Assembly (NCBI GenBank): GCA_030278955.1
Contig: JAOANR010000004.1
Coordinates: 52,765,459 to 52,829,458, forward strand
DNA from: Hygrophila difformis
Taxonomy: Eukaryota; Streptophyta; Magnoliopsida; Lamiales; Acanthaceae
Length of the DNA: 64,000 nt
Direction of reading: 5' to 3'
The notes beneath the pieces were generated by a model that saw nothing but the letters and a program-made list of their open reading frames with translations, did not search any database and was not told the origin of the DNA. Shown piece after piece: positions 22,518-33,338 of this stretch. A program made the translations under genes and the position numbers. Position 1 is the stretch's first letter. Every line of letters starts with the position of its first letter.

Positions 22518-24733
22518 TGATGAGAGAGAGAGAGAGAGGAGAGAGTATGATGTATTGTGATGCAATGCAAGTGGAGGAGGCACATAACACAGAGTGCACT
22601 TTCTTTTCCAGTCTATTCATCCACTAGCTAACAGGGAACAAGTCCTTTTTTTTAATTTAAAAAAAAAAGAAATTATTGGCATATGAATATCAGTAAAGGT
22701 GTGTGGGATATTTGTAACAAATAGAAAGTAGGGTGGGGAATCGAATTCCAAAACTAGTAGAGTTAAAACTTAATCTTGACCATTAAATTGATTTTAAATC
22801 GATTTGCCATTAAAATATATACTGGTAAAGCTACTAAAACTTAATATTGTGTTCGAGTCTTAATATTCTTTATACCATTTGTTACCAGACTCCATCAGTC
22901 TTTGCCCCTGGAGATTTGGGCAACTATAAAGTTAAAAATAAATAAATAAATAAATGTTATTTACTGATTGGGGGGGGGGGGGGGGGGGGGGTGGGTGTAA
23001 AATGGGAAATGGAGTTGAGGAAAGCAATAGAATGCTTATCCATAGCATGATGGTGAGTGAGAATATAATTGAGAAACTAAAAGGTGATTAAAACAAGTTG
23101 AATATAAATAAGTGGAGTCCCTTCTTGTCTGTCGTCTGGCTGGTTGAGAAGACTACCACAGAACCCTCAACCTCACCTTCAATATACACACACACACAAA
23201 CCTATTTTGCAACTCCTTTGTACCATCACATTTTTTAACTAACATTGTGATTCATGATTTCCACTATACTCCTCACTTTTGCCCCAACGTGACTGACACC
23301 TATTACTGTACACTGCTTTTGTTTGTGCTTCAAACAATCAATCCAACCATATATGCACATAACCCCATTTTTAGTATTGCGTTTCATTCCCAAATCCAAA
23401 CCTTTTTTTTTTATATATATAAGTACTTATTAGGTATTGCAAGTTGAGACACTCCATTATCATTTATCAACAATGATTTTACTTTTTAAATGAAAACAGT
23501 CCTACACGAGACACACGCACGCCGCAATTTGTGTAGTGGTTGACTGACTTCAAAGTTGGAAGTCAAAGACACAAAGGAGTACTGTTGTCCTAGTGGGTTT
23601 TGGGCCTAGAGAGCTCTTGGGTTCATATATTTAAGTGTTGGGCCCTAACTGAGCCCAATTTATTTGGGCCACTAGACTATGCAATTTAATTACTGGGCTT
23701 CATTTCACTTTAACAGCCCATCTTTTAGCCCAAGATTAAAGAATAAATACCTAAGCGCGCATCTTGTTTATTATTTTTATTTTTTTTTTATACTGGGGAT
23801 GAAGACTTAGCCCAATTAGTTAACTTCCTCGACTTCCAAAAAAAAATAATTCATGCCATCTAATCAAAACTACAACCATACGCATATATTGACCATTAAA
23901 CCATTCCCATCACCTTGTGTTAATTTTTAACTTCTTAAGTGCAATCAATGAATATGCTTTAATAGAAAATGAGTTCAAAGAAAAAAGCAATTGGATAAGA
24001 TTGAATAATAAAATCAAAAGGTTGATACGCCCAACTTGTCGGCATGATTTATTTTGGCAACAAAATGTTTTCACCAATTGAATAATAATGAACAGTTCAA
24101 TAGTTCAAGTTGTCTAGATTCAAAGAAAAAAAATGTCAGAATTAAATTCTACCTACTACTTGGCAGTCAAATGATACTTGATCCACAATTTTGTAGAGAC
24201 TAGAAAAATAAAATTGGGTGGATTATTAATTAGGCAATGCTTAGTACAGTAGAGTACCAAACTGTGGGTAGGTGGTGGGCCGATTCCCAATATAGAATCC
24301 ATTATAATTTCATAATGGGCCAATGGACCCACTTTATTATAAATATATCATATTGATGCCTTGAAAATGTGTACAATCTTAGCTACCAAATTAACAACAC
24401 AATTTAGATTCAACTAAAATACAAATTGAACAATTAAGAAAAAGTATGTGGATTGTTAAAGGAAATGAAAAAAGGTGAAAAAGAAGCCATGATACTACTT
24501 ACTAATTATAAACCAAACCCTTCTAGAAGACAAGGACTTGATGAAGAAAAGTGGGGCCCATAATAGTGTATTGGGCTGGGCCCAATGGGCCCACAGCCGC
24601 AACGGAGAAAATGATGGGCGGCTACCCATAAACAGTGGAGTTGGTAGGAGTGACATTTCTATTGCCCCACTTAAGGCCCATCATATTCCATTAATTTACA
24701 AGTTTGCCACTCCCTCTACCAAACCTCAATTAT
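22518..24733. other. Intergenic DNA, including a 22-G tract
   Basis: Contains a GA microsatellite (22523-22544) and an uninterrupted run of 22 G residues at 22970-22991. A tRNA-like B box (GTTCGAGTC near 22852) and a cluster of TGGGCC/GGCCCA-type motifs (23595-23735) are also present. No gene recognised. Confidence 0.5.
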
Positions 24734-24738
24734 AAAAG

Positions 24739-25075
24739 TGTTGTGAAATATTAACCTATTAGCTTAATTAAATATACTAGTAGTATGCAAGTATGTAAAA
24801 GTATATCCGAATAGATACTAAAATCAAGTGATGAAATGTGAGTGTAATGAACAAGATGTAATGATGCAATCGATGGGACAAGAGGAATGACAAGGGAAAA
24901 TGAGGTAATCATGAATTCTTATTCATTTCATCATAGTCCAATTGATATGAATACACCTAATATTTATAGGCAATAGCAACATAGATTAGTCACTTCTTCT
25001 TTAAGCCACAATTAGACAAGTGTGGCTATGTGTCTTCACATGTGGGCATGCATTTTATTTTCTTGACACATAACA
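24739..25075 (-). repeat. 3' LTR of the decayed Copia element
   Basis: 337 bp, ends TGTTGTG...CATAACA. On the element's strand it runs TGTTATGTG to CACAACA. Contains TATAAATATT on the minus strand near 24959-24968. Identical by reading to 28116-28452. Confidence 0.93.
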
Positions 25076-28000
25076 CTCCCCCTTGCATGCCCATCACACT
25101 AAGAATATGCCTCGTTAAAACCTTACTAGGAAAAAACCCTGTGGGAAAAAATCCTAGTGAAGGAAAAAGAGTACAATATTCTCGTGTTGAATTCTCCCCC
25201 TGATTTCGACTTCATTTGAGATCTTTGGGTGTTTCTCCCCCTGACTTGAATTTCATGTCAATTTACTTTTGTAATTTCACAAAAGTTGCTATAGGCAATG
25301 CCTTGGTAATAAATCCGCTAAGATATAGTCCTTTTGGACAAAATATTTCGTTATTTTATTATTTTGATTTAAATGAATCATTTATCGATTCATGAGCTCG
25401 GCCGAGCATTAAGCATTCAGCGGATATCCCTTTTTCATTGGGAATTATTTAACACCTTTTCAGGTAGTGGATGCACCCAATTTGCAAACCAATGCAAAAT
25501 TTGGTTTTACCAAATCATAGATCTCAAATTCATTTTTTTCCCCTTTCAGTAGTGCATATTAACTTCATAACGGATAATTTGGGGGATATTTATCTTCCGG
25601 ACGATACTATAATTTATTTTTCTATCATATGAAGGATTGTATATAAGAAATCCAAGTCTATCGTCCTTTGAAGATAGTAAATTATATCTTTCAATCTCAA
25701 TGCCATTTATGTAGCCTTCTTTTGTTAGACTTTCACTGAGGTTAGTAAATAACATGCATTCAAATTGCACATAGAGCCAAGATTTTATTTTTCCGACATT
25801 CATCAACCGATTTAGGTTTGCAATATGGGTTCCAAATATATTTGCTTGTGACGACTGATTGAGATCTCATTATTTTTAAGGTATGGGCCCTGCTCTTTTG
25901 GAGCAATTTGCTCTTTTCTAGAGCTTGTTTCAACAATTCGTCACTTTATAAAATTTGTAAACCTCGAGGATTTTTGTAGTTGGAACCAGATGATTTACCG
26001 TACTTCAAGCGTGCAAAATATTCATTTTTCACGTTTGTAATTGGTCCATTTAGGACATAATCGGAACCAAGTGATTATCTTGTGCCACAATTATTTTACT
26101 AGGGCAACAAGTTTTCCTTGGGTAATGCCGATATGATACGCTTGGTTTGCAATTTACGCAATATAGTTTTTTCAATCACAATAATATATTTTCGGTTGAT
26201 CCATATCTCCCCCTAATGTCGGAAAATAATAATCTGCAAACCATATATAAAATCACCATACTTTGGTACCAAATATAATTTATTAATGGTGATTTATTTC
26301 CGACATATGTATACCCAATCGTCATTGGTAGCCCAATTAGGGTGGCATAATGGGGGACTTATATCGCACACCCAAATATACTTTAATTTACTAAACATTG
26401 GGCTTATGTTAATGTTAGTGAGAGAGAATTAATGACAATCTGTCGGCTTTATTTTCATAAGCGTTGCTACATAGCATGTCCCCAAAATGTTGTAGGTAAC
26501 TTTGACCTTATCAACCCTGCGTGCAATTTAATTATTACTTATTTTGGCATATATTTTGGCCAGGCCTGGCTTGCACGCGTTTAAAATTCAAAACCACCAT
26601 CCAATCGTATTTTCTTTATTGGATGTATGTGTGCCCACAATTTAATTATATGTGCAAGCAACGCATATATATTCATTTGAATTTAAATTTCCAATAATTC
26701 ACCCCAGCATGATGCTTTTAGGAGGATGCCCAAGCCGATCGTGCCAAGTAAGAAAATTATGAGTAGACTTCAGGTCTACCACATGATATATTTCAACGCT
26801 ACTCAGCTTTAATTTGTATGGTATATGCCAGATATTGATGCAATTTTCTTTTAATTTCTTTGCATCATAATCTGAGTAATCAAGAAATAATGTTATTGCC
26901 TCATTCTGTATTTTATAGTGATGAATTTTTCCGAATATCACTGAAGCTTAGTAAGCTCTTTCGAGATTTTCTCGAGAATAGTGCATATTCAAGCACAATT
27001 TTTCTTCTCCTTCAGGAGATGTACAATGACTCTTCTAGAGTCCTTTTGAACTTCCACTGATTTTATTAGCTGTGGGTTTTCCCATTTTCAATTGGAATAA
27101 TAGCTTTTACTTTTCAATAAAATGTGTGCAATGGCAGTGTCAATGAGGCAGATACCCTTGGCTTCATTTGATTTTGGCATCTCTTTATCTTTCCAAGAAG
27201 GCAGACACAAGTGTATAATTTATATACACAAAAGAATATTCAAATCACAAGGGGATTATAATGGGGAGTAAATGCATGAATTTTCATTTCATTTGGCACT
27301 AATATTGTGCTCAATGAATTTATTTAAGCCAATGTGTGTGATATCATATTTCACTTTATTATCACATCCATCATCGTGATCAATACGATTTATTTCAACC
27401 TTAGGGCCTTTCATTTTTCCTTCCTTTTAGAGGATTCATATAAATAAGCCACATGTCTAGCCAAATGACATTTACATGTCTAAAGAATTTTGATATAACA
27501 ATAAATTTAATTCATGGTATTAAACCTCCATTGGGTTTATAAAGGCCTCGTCATCATATGGACAATTTATTTATAATTCCGGGGAGTTCATATTTTCATT
27601 TTCCCAATAACTCAACCCGGTTCAATTTTCGGATCACGATTTCAATAATATTTTGCCTTTTGGCTTAACATAATCACACCCTTTTCATATATAGGCGTAA
27701 TAGACTTTTTATATCACTTTGGAGATTTCATAATTCCTCCGGTTTTACGGTTTTACCGGGCACATATATATCCTCTTTTCGGGTTTATCCCATTTTGGGG
27801 TTTTCGCAGCATTTCTTCTTTATACAACGATTTGATTCGTGCCATCATTCATTTGATTCCGCCACTATTGGACAATAATTCGAATCCCTTCTCAATCCCG
27901 GTGGGATGTTATTTTTCTTGGCATATTGAGGCCAATTTCATTTTTGCTCGATTGACCCAAATTATGGGTATAGGGATAAAACCCCAATTCTGTAAGGTTA

Positions 28001-28115
28001 GTCGTAGAAATAAAATTGAAATTATAAATAAATAAATATTACCTCCAACGATAATCTTTATAGATTTGAAACTTCCTCCGGCAGCACTTCCATAGAGTTA
28101 TTCGTGCTGATAACG

Positions 28116-28452
28116 TGTTGTGAAATATTAACCTATTAGCTTAATTAAATATACTAGTAGTATGCAAGTATGTAAAAGTATATCCGAATAGATACTAAAA
28201 TCAAGTGATGAAATGTGAGTGTAATGAACAAGATGTAATGATGCAATCGATGGGACAAGAGGAATGACAAGGGAAAATGAGGTAATCATGAATTCTTATT
28301 CATTTCATCATAGTCCAATTGATATGAATACACCTAATATTTATAGGCAATAGCAACATAGATTAGTCACTTCTTCTTTAAGCCACAATTAGACAAGTGT
28401 GGCTATGTGTCTTCACATGTGGGCATGCATTTTATTTTCTTGACACATAACA
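28116..28452 (-). repeat. 5' LTR of the decayed Copia element
   Basis: 337 bp, identical by reading to 24739-25075. On the minus strand this is the promoter-bearing LTR, followed at 28115 and below by the primer-binding site region. Confidence 0.93.
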
Positions 28453-28609
28453 AAAAGTACTTTTTATCTTTTCTTTCAATTTTGAGACGTTCGTGATGGA
28501 ATGGAATTTGTTCATAGTCATTATGACTAAACTTTTATGGTTACAAAAGTATTTAAAGGATACAGATGATTTAAGAAACATGATATATATATATATACTA
28601 GGATTCTTC

Positions 28610-28636
28610 GGTGGCGCGCGCCACGCAGCGCGCACC
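28610..28636 (-). terminator. Helitron 3' terminal hairpin
   Basis: Arms GGTG(G)CGCGC and GCGCGCACC pair around a short loop with one bulged base. It lies in otherwise AT-rich DNA, 12 bases before the CTAG end, which is the position of the hairpin thought to end Helitron rolling-circle transfer. A perfect 14-bp palindrome, GTGGCGCGCGCCAC, lies within it. Confidence 0.65.
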
Positions 28637-28919
28637 CGGTGAAGAAAAAATATTATGGAAAACTATAATAAGACATTCAAAACTAAAATAAAAGCAAAGC
28701 TAAGATAAATTTAACTGTAAATTTAGGTTATAAGAATCAACTTGTAACTAAGCTATCTCAAGAAAATTTAAGAACATAATTTAAGAAAATCAGTTCCTCA
28801 AATAACAAGTTCAATCTAGAATTACAATCTAGAAAAATATGGAAGAAAAGAGAGAATGTTTCGAAACAAAAAATGATGATAACATGGTGAATAGTCAAAT
28901 AGGGATATCAGTTTTGCAC

Positions 28920-29044
28920 CTCATAATTAGAAATTGGCTGATTGCAAGCATGACAACGGAAGCATTCTGGATGTGAAACAACTCCCATGCAGCTCAAATA
29001 TATCTTCCATGGTCAATTTCCCAATTGCAGCGAGCACAGAATCA
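28920..29044 (-). pseudogene. LIM-domain exon fragment, DA1/DAR type
   Basis: On the minus strand this reads CARCNWEIDHGRY, then after a 2-base insertion LSCMGVVSHPECFRCHACNQ and PISNYE, followed directly by a GT donor at 28919-28918. This matches the LIM zinc-finger exon of the plant ubiquitin receptors/peptidases of the DA1 and DA1-related family, with zinc ligands C-x2-C and H-x2-C-x2-C kept. The frameshift and the replacement of the usual Trp before HPEC by Ser show it is not functional. The rest of the DA1 gene was not found. Confidence 0.75.
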
Positions 29045-30343
29045 ACAAAGAAAGTGAACACAAATAAATTTGCTCACAAGTAGATCTATTACCGATTAAG
29101 TTATGATTTCCCGAACAAAGTGAAACAGATGACTGGGAACCTAGAGACCAACAGGGGAAAAAAAAAAAAAAAGTCATGATTTTCCCAAATAAATGCGATT
29201 AAAAGGATTCCAAAATTTTTCAGAATGGCAGTGCAATTCTGCAACCGCAAACATGGAAACAAATATTAAAAAGGGGTATGATGTGGCCTAAACTTTCGAA
29301 CTTGGAAACAAAGTGAAACAGATGACTCAGAACCTAGAAACAAACAGAAAAACGTAATAAGGTAATAGGAATTTCAGAGTTATACAGTACGACAGCAACA
29401 ATTCCTTGGTTTCATTTCTGCCTCAGGAGTTAAAAAAATAAATAAATAAATAAATAGAATGAATATCGACATAAACTAATCAACACAAGATCTTCGGAGA
29501 TATTACAATTAAAAGGAAACAGAGCAAGACGCAATGGAAATTGAAGTTACCTTATGGAGAGAAGCAGGGGAAGGAGATTCAAGTGAAGTCACCATGGGAG
29601 AGCTTTGATATTAACAAATAACAATGAGAACCAAGTCAGTAAGCGCAATACAGATGGTTAAACGAAGCCACTGTAAGATCAGAGTATTCACCAAATAGAA
29701 ACATCGACGGGACTTCTATGAACACTGTAAGCTCAGAGTATTTCCCACATATGTAATAGAAACTAATTTCTCCATCAAAACCCCATGTTAAACGAAGCCA
29801 AAGTTTCCGCTAACCATCTGCAAAATATTCCCAATATACCAATAAAGCAAGAACCTGGGAAAAAGTAGCATATATGTTGTAATAAAAAAACGCAAGGTCT
29901 TAAAGAGTCTGATGATGCACCTTCCAAAAAATTCAGAAGTAAATGGTAAAAGCAAGAGACAAACAGAGGAATGGAAAAAAGGAATAATCTAATGGGAGCT
30001 AAATAACCAACCGGTTGCACGGAGAAAAAGATAAATAGAATATCACTCGTAACAAAAAATCTAAACTTGAGTGTACGCCATTTCCTATAGCAAAGGCCTG
30101 CACTTGTAACTCGTAAGTAATATGGAGCTTTGCAGGTTGTTCCGCTATGAGGCAATTCTACACCCTAATTAGATGGTGAATGTTGACAAGAAAAAGTGTA
30201 TGGTAAAAAGAATACAATTTTAAAAATAAAAAATCACATTTATCGAACAAATGTATTAAACTGATCTTCAGGCATAAAATGATCATCACTGTATTGATGG
30301 CAAAACTGGCCAGTGGCCACCAATACAAAAGTCATGTACTCAC

Positions 30344-30517
30344 GTACAACCTGAAAAGCAGCTCCACGGCATTGCTTGCATCATCTGATTTCATAAAATC
30401 ATCAACAATGAAACCATCTGACCTATATTTTTCAAGGGAAAATTCTGTCCAATACAAGAGGCCAACAAAACTAAGAGTGGTAAAAACCACAAAAATGGAC
30501 AAGAAGTTGAGACCCAT
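30344..30517 (-). pseudogene. First-exon fragment of a RIN2/AMFR-like E3 ligase
   Basis: Starts at an ATG (30517) and reads MGLNFLSIFVV, then LSFVGLLYWTEFSLEKYRSD, and AVELLFRLY, ending at a GTGAGT donor (30343). This resembles the first transmembrane segment and following helix of plant RIN2/RIN3 (gp78/AMFR-like) membrane E3 ligases, which carry MG, LSFxGLQxWTE and ELL motifs here. Later exons (RING, CUE) are absent from the window. Family assignment is from memory and less certain than that of the LIM fragment. Confidence 0.5.
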
Positions 30518-30533
30518 TGAAAATTAATATACA

Positions 30534-30746
30534 GAGCCCTTCCAATGAATCCGAAAACCGCCAAAGCCCAAACTTTTCATGAGAAAAACAAGGGCTTTTA
30601 TCATTTTCTCAAAACCAACCACCATATCCAACACATCGAAACTGGATATATTTTAGGTTTTAAAGTAAAAAAAAGAACCCTATAAATTATTTTGTAATAT
30701 CTTGTCTCACAGCAGCTCCTGCAAAAATGAGCAACAATTCAAACCC
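30534..30746. repeat. 213-bp direct duplicate, copy A
   Basis: Nearly identical to 31981-32193, differing at a handful of positions. On the minus strand it directly precedes the RIN2-like exon. The TTTGGCAG splice acceptor of copy B is TTTGGCGG here. Confidence 0.95.
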
Positions 30747-31234
30747 ATCAATCTCTGACTTTAGAATCTCTGAAAAATGTATGAAGCAAAAATGGACAAG
30801 AAAGTTTCCAGGAATAAAAACCAAGGAGCTCTAAGAAAAGACAGTCCCATCAATCTTTAGTTACAAATCAGCAAGATGCATAAGAAATTTGAACAACTTT
30901 TGTAATTCGTTTGTTTGAAATATTGAAGACAAACAATTTTTTGAGGGGTAAAAGATTGAAGACAACAAAGTCACAAATAAACTACTACACCTGTACTCAA
31001 AGGGGAGTGACATAAATAAAAACCTAGAACTTTTACTTTAATAATGTAAAACCCTCATTTTTGGCATAAAGGGAGGCAGGGTGTTACTACCAGTCTGCCA
31101 GCTTGGAAGTAAAGTTCATTCATGACTTCGAACTTTCACCGCTTATCTATTAATAAAGGTTTTTTTTCTATTTGTTAATGGGGCCTAGAGCTAGGACAGA
31201 GGCTTTCGAAAGTAAAAGTTGATCTAACAAATAT

Positions 31235-31315
31235 ATAAATCAACATGAGCTCTTTTCTAGTGGACTGACGCACACCCTAGGAGACTTCCAATGAGGTCAC
31301 TCATCCGAGAAATAT
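31235..31315 (-). repeat. Possible 5S rRNA-derived fragment
   Basis: The minus strand reads GGATGAGTGACCTCATTGGA and then AGTCTCC...GTGTGCGTCAG, which resembles the 3' third of plant 5S rRNA (GGATGGGTGACC...GGAAGTCC). Only this part is recognisable; it could come from a 5S-derived SINE or from an LTR carrying a 5S-like segment. Confidence 0.35.
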
Positions 31316-31716
31316 AAGTAAAAATTCCCATCCAAAAAGAAATGCATGTACTAAAAATGTTGAATTACAATAGAACAAAATTAATAAAACTCGCCTATCT
31401 TATTACCCAATAGAATATCATCAAAGCCAAGTTCACTTTAGTTCATAATAATAATAATTTCTACTTCTCAACAGAAAGTGATTATCTAAAAACATCTAAG
31501 CAAATGCACACCCCACATACGCAAGCTGCTTCCTGTTATGTGCATAACTAAAACTGCCACGACATATCATTGGTGAAAAGATAAATAAATCAAACAATCA
31601 GGGTGGACAAATTTTACAAAAGAAAAGAAGCATGACAACTTATGACAGGCATTCATAGTTAGAATCTGGCAATATAAAAAAGCAACAAAGTAGAAATGTG
31701 TAAGAGGTTCAATTAC

Positions 31717-32004
31717 CAGTCGCCACATCAACCACAACAGGGCGGCCATAGTTCCTCCTGGAATTGTTTTTCGCCTGGAAGAAGAATTGGTCAAAAGTCA
31801 ACAAATACATGAATCCACACTAAGGCATACATTAAAACACATTAAACACAATAAATAACAATGAGAAATGGACAGTGATATGATGTACTTGTGCAAATGC
31901 TCTCGGTGAAGAAATAACAACATCATCATCAATTGCTTCTACATCAATTGGTGCAGGCAGCAGTATAGAAACTCCTTCTTGAGCCCTTCCAGTGAATCCG
32001 AAAA
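31717..32004 (-). pseudogene. Two exons of an RNF4-like RING E3 gene (no RING)
   Basis: Exon 32004-31889 (acceptor TTTGGCAG, donor GTACATC) encodes a peptide ending PIDVEAIDDDVVISSPRAFAQ. After a GT-AG intron, exon 31774-31717 continues AKNNSRRNYGRPVVVDVAT to a GTAATT donor. Splicing is in phase. The DDDVV-SSPRAFA-AKNNSRR block is typical of a small group of plant RNF4/SLX8-like RING proteins. The RING finger that should follow was not found downstream, and no convincing start exon precedes it, so I read it as a captured fragment. If a RING exon exists elsewhere, this would instead be a gene interrupted by the element. Confidence 0.6.
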
Positions 32005-32193
32005 CTGCCAAAGCCCAAACTTTTCATGAGAAAAACAAGGGCTTTTATCATTTTCTCAACACCAACCACCATATCCAACACATCGAAACTGGATGTATTT
32101 TAGGTTTTAAAGTAAAAAAAAGAACCCTATAAATTATTTTGTAATATCCTGTCTCACAGCAGCTCCTGCAAAAATGAGCAACAATTCAAACCC
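31981..32193. repeat. 213-bp direct duplicate, copy B
   Basis: Partner of 30534-30746. Its left part overlaps the RNF4-like exon and its acceptor; the rest is the intron in front of it. Confidence 0.95.
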
Positions 32194-33032
32194 TTTTTAC
32201 CGAGATGCATAAGCCCCAGAATAACCCTAATTTATACAATTAAACCAAAACCAAGCATGATGAACACCAAAAATAAAATTAAGGCAATAAAATAGAGTCA
32301 ACACCAACAAACAAGCGAAGAACGCTAAAAAAAGTTTAAAATTTCCCGGAATATCAAAACCCATCAATAAACTCACCGCAGCCGCTCGAACCTGCGCAGA
32401 TGGAGGCTGCTTCTGTACAGGAAGCGCAGAAGGTGACCCTGGTATCCTGCCGCTTTTGCTGACGGCGGGGAGGGGGAAGAGCGGAGGGCTGAGACCGGAG
32501 GCGCAGGGCGGAGCGTCGAGGCGGGACCGAGCAGCGTACCACCGACCCACCCTTTACACCAGTGATGTGGCCACGAGCAACGCGAGGGCGGCGCAAGGAC
32601 ACAGCCAATTTCATACCCAATCACTGCATTTCATCCCCAATTTTGAGGCCCCAACACTTTAACCGTAAAATTAGAGTGAATCCTTACCTTAACGAGCTCC
32701 TGCCGAGAGGGAGAATGAGACGAAGGGCTGCGAAGGGGACTGGAAACCAGAGGCTGAAAGAGGCGAGCACACAGAGAATTTGAAGCCGAGGGAATTGGGG
32801 ATGGGAAGATTCATAAAAATGGTACCGGCCGAGGAGCACACAATTGGGGATGGGAAACAAAATTAGGTCAAATGAAACGCAGGTCTGCAAGGACAGCGAT
32901 GAAGAGGCGGCGGATGCGTGGCAGCGCTTCAACCAAAGAATGTGCGACGGTAGGGGCGGATTCTGAAAATACGACTTGGAGGTGCCAGTGCCGAATCTGA
33001 CGGGCCGAAATGTTCCACCCACAGCCGCACCG
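32194..33032 (-). other. GC-rich leader-like part of the Helitron
   Basis: The GC content jumps above the surroundings. Several open frames overlap on the minus strand (for example 32620-32354 and 32550-32227) and a possible donor, GCTGCG followed by GTGAGT, lies at about 32373. The peptides match nothing I know. It looks like 5' UTR and first-exon sequence captured from a host gene. Confidence 0.35.
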
Positions 33033-33201
33033 GCGAACAATCGGGCGATCCGGCTGTGACGGAAAAAAGATTGGGGATTTAAACAGAATAATGCAGATAA
33101 GGAATTGGGGAAAGCACCGAGCGAACAATCGGGCGATCCGGCTGTGACGGAAAAAGGATTGGGGATTTAAACAGAATAACGCAGATAAGGAATTGGGGAA
33201 A
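33033..33201. repeat. Tandem duplication, 88-bp period
   Basis: Two copies of an 81-bp unit (33033-33113 and 33121-33201) separated by 7 bases. They differ by one or two substitutions and lie near the Helitron 5' end. Confidence 0.93.
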
Positions 33202-33338
33202 TAGGCAAGAGACGAGGTTTTGGGGAAATAGGCAAGAAGAAAATGCGAAGGCAAGAAGGGCAAATCGGGCAATTCAACCCTACATTTACTATTCCTCCCA
33301 ACAGTAACCAGGCATTGCATATATATATATATATTAGA

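Larger units (their letters stand above)
24739..28452 (-). mobile_element. Decayed Ty1/Copia element with identical LTRs
   Basis: 3714-bp LTR retrotransposon on the minus strand, flanked by a perfect 5-bp target duplication AAAAG (24734-24738 and 28453-28457). Its two LTRs read as identical. On the minus strand the right LTR is followed by a primer-binding site region with TTATCAGCACGA, and the other LTR is preceded by a purine-rich tract (AAGGGGGAG). The internal 3.0 kb encodes only ruined gag-pol: the GAG-pre-integrase motif TWHDRLGHP (about 26720-26745) and an RNase H tail resembling LADLFTKALP (about 25300-25330) are readable with stops between. It cannot encode its own replication, yet its LTRs show it moved recently. 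Confidence 0.9.
28598..33338 (-). mobile_element. Candidate non-autonomous Helitron with captured exons
   Basis: On the minus strand the 4741-bp segment begins TCTAATATATATAT (33338 downward) after host A. It ends in a GC-rich hairpin (28610-28636) followed 12 bases later by CTAG, with host T next. These are the Helitron terminal rules: 5' TC, 3' hairpin plus CTRR, insertion between A and T, no target duplication. It encodes no Rep/helicase. Instead it holds fragments of at least three host genes in the same orientation with intron borders: RNF4-type exons, a RIN2/AMFR-type first exon and a DA1-type LIM exon. Alternative: coincidental end motifs around gene relics. No second copy is available here to prove the ends. 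Confidence 0.7.

Noticed and set aside
25546..25806. 86-codon minus-strand open frame in the decayed Copia
   Set aside because: Lies in ruined pol and matches no complete domain; treated as remnant of the element, not a gene.
28598..33338. One functional RNF4-like gene over the whole interval
   Set aside because: No RING exon, cargo from unrelated genes in the same interval, and Helitron-type ends fit better.
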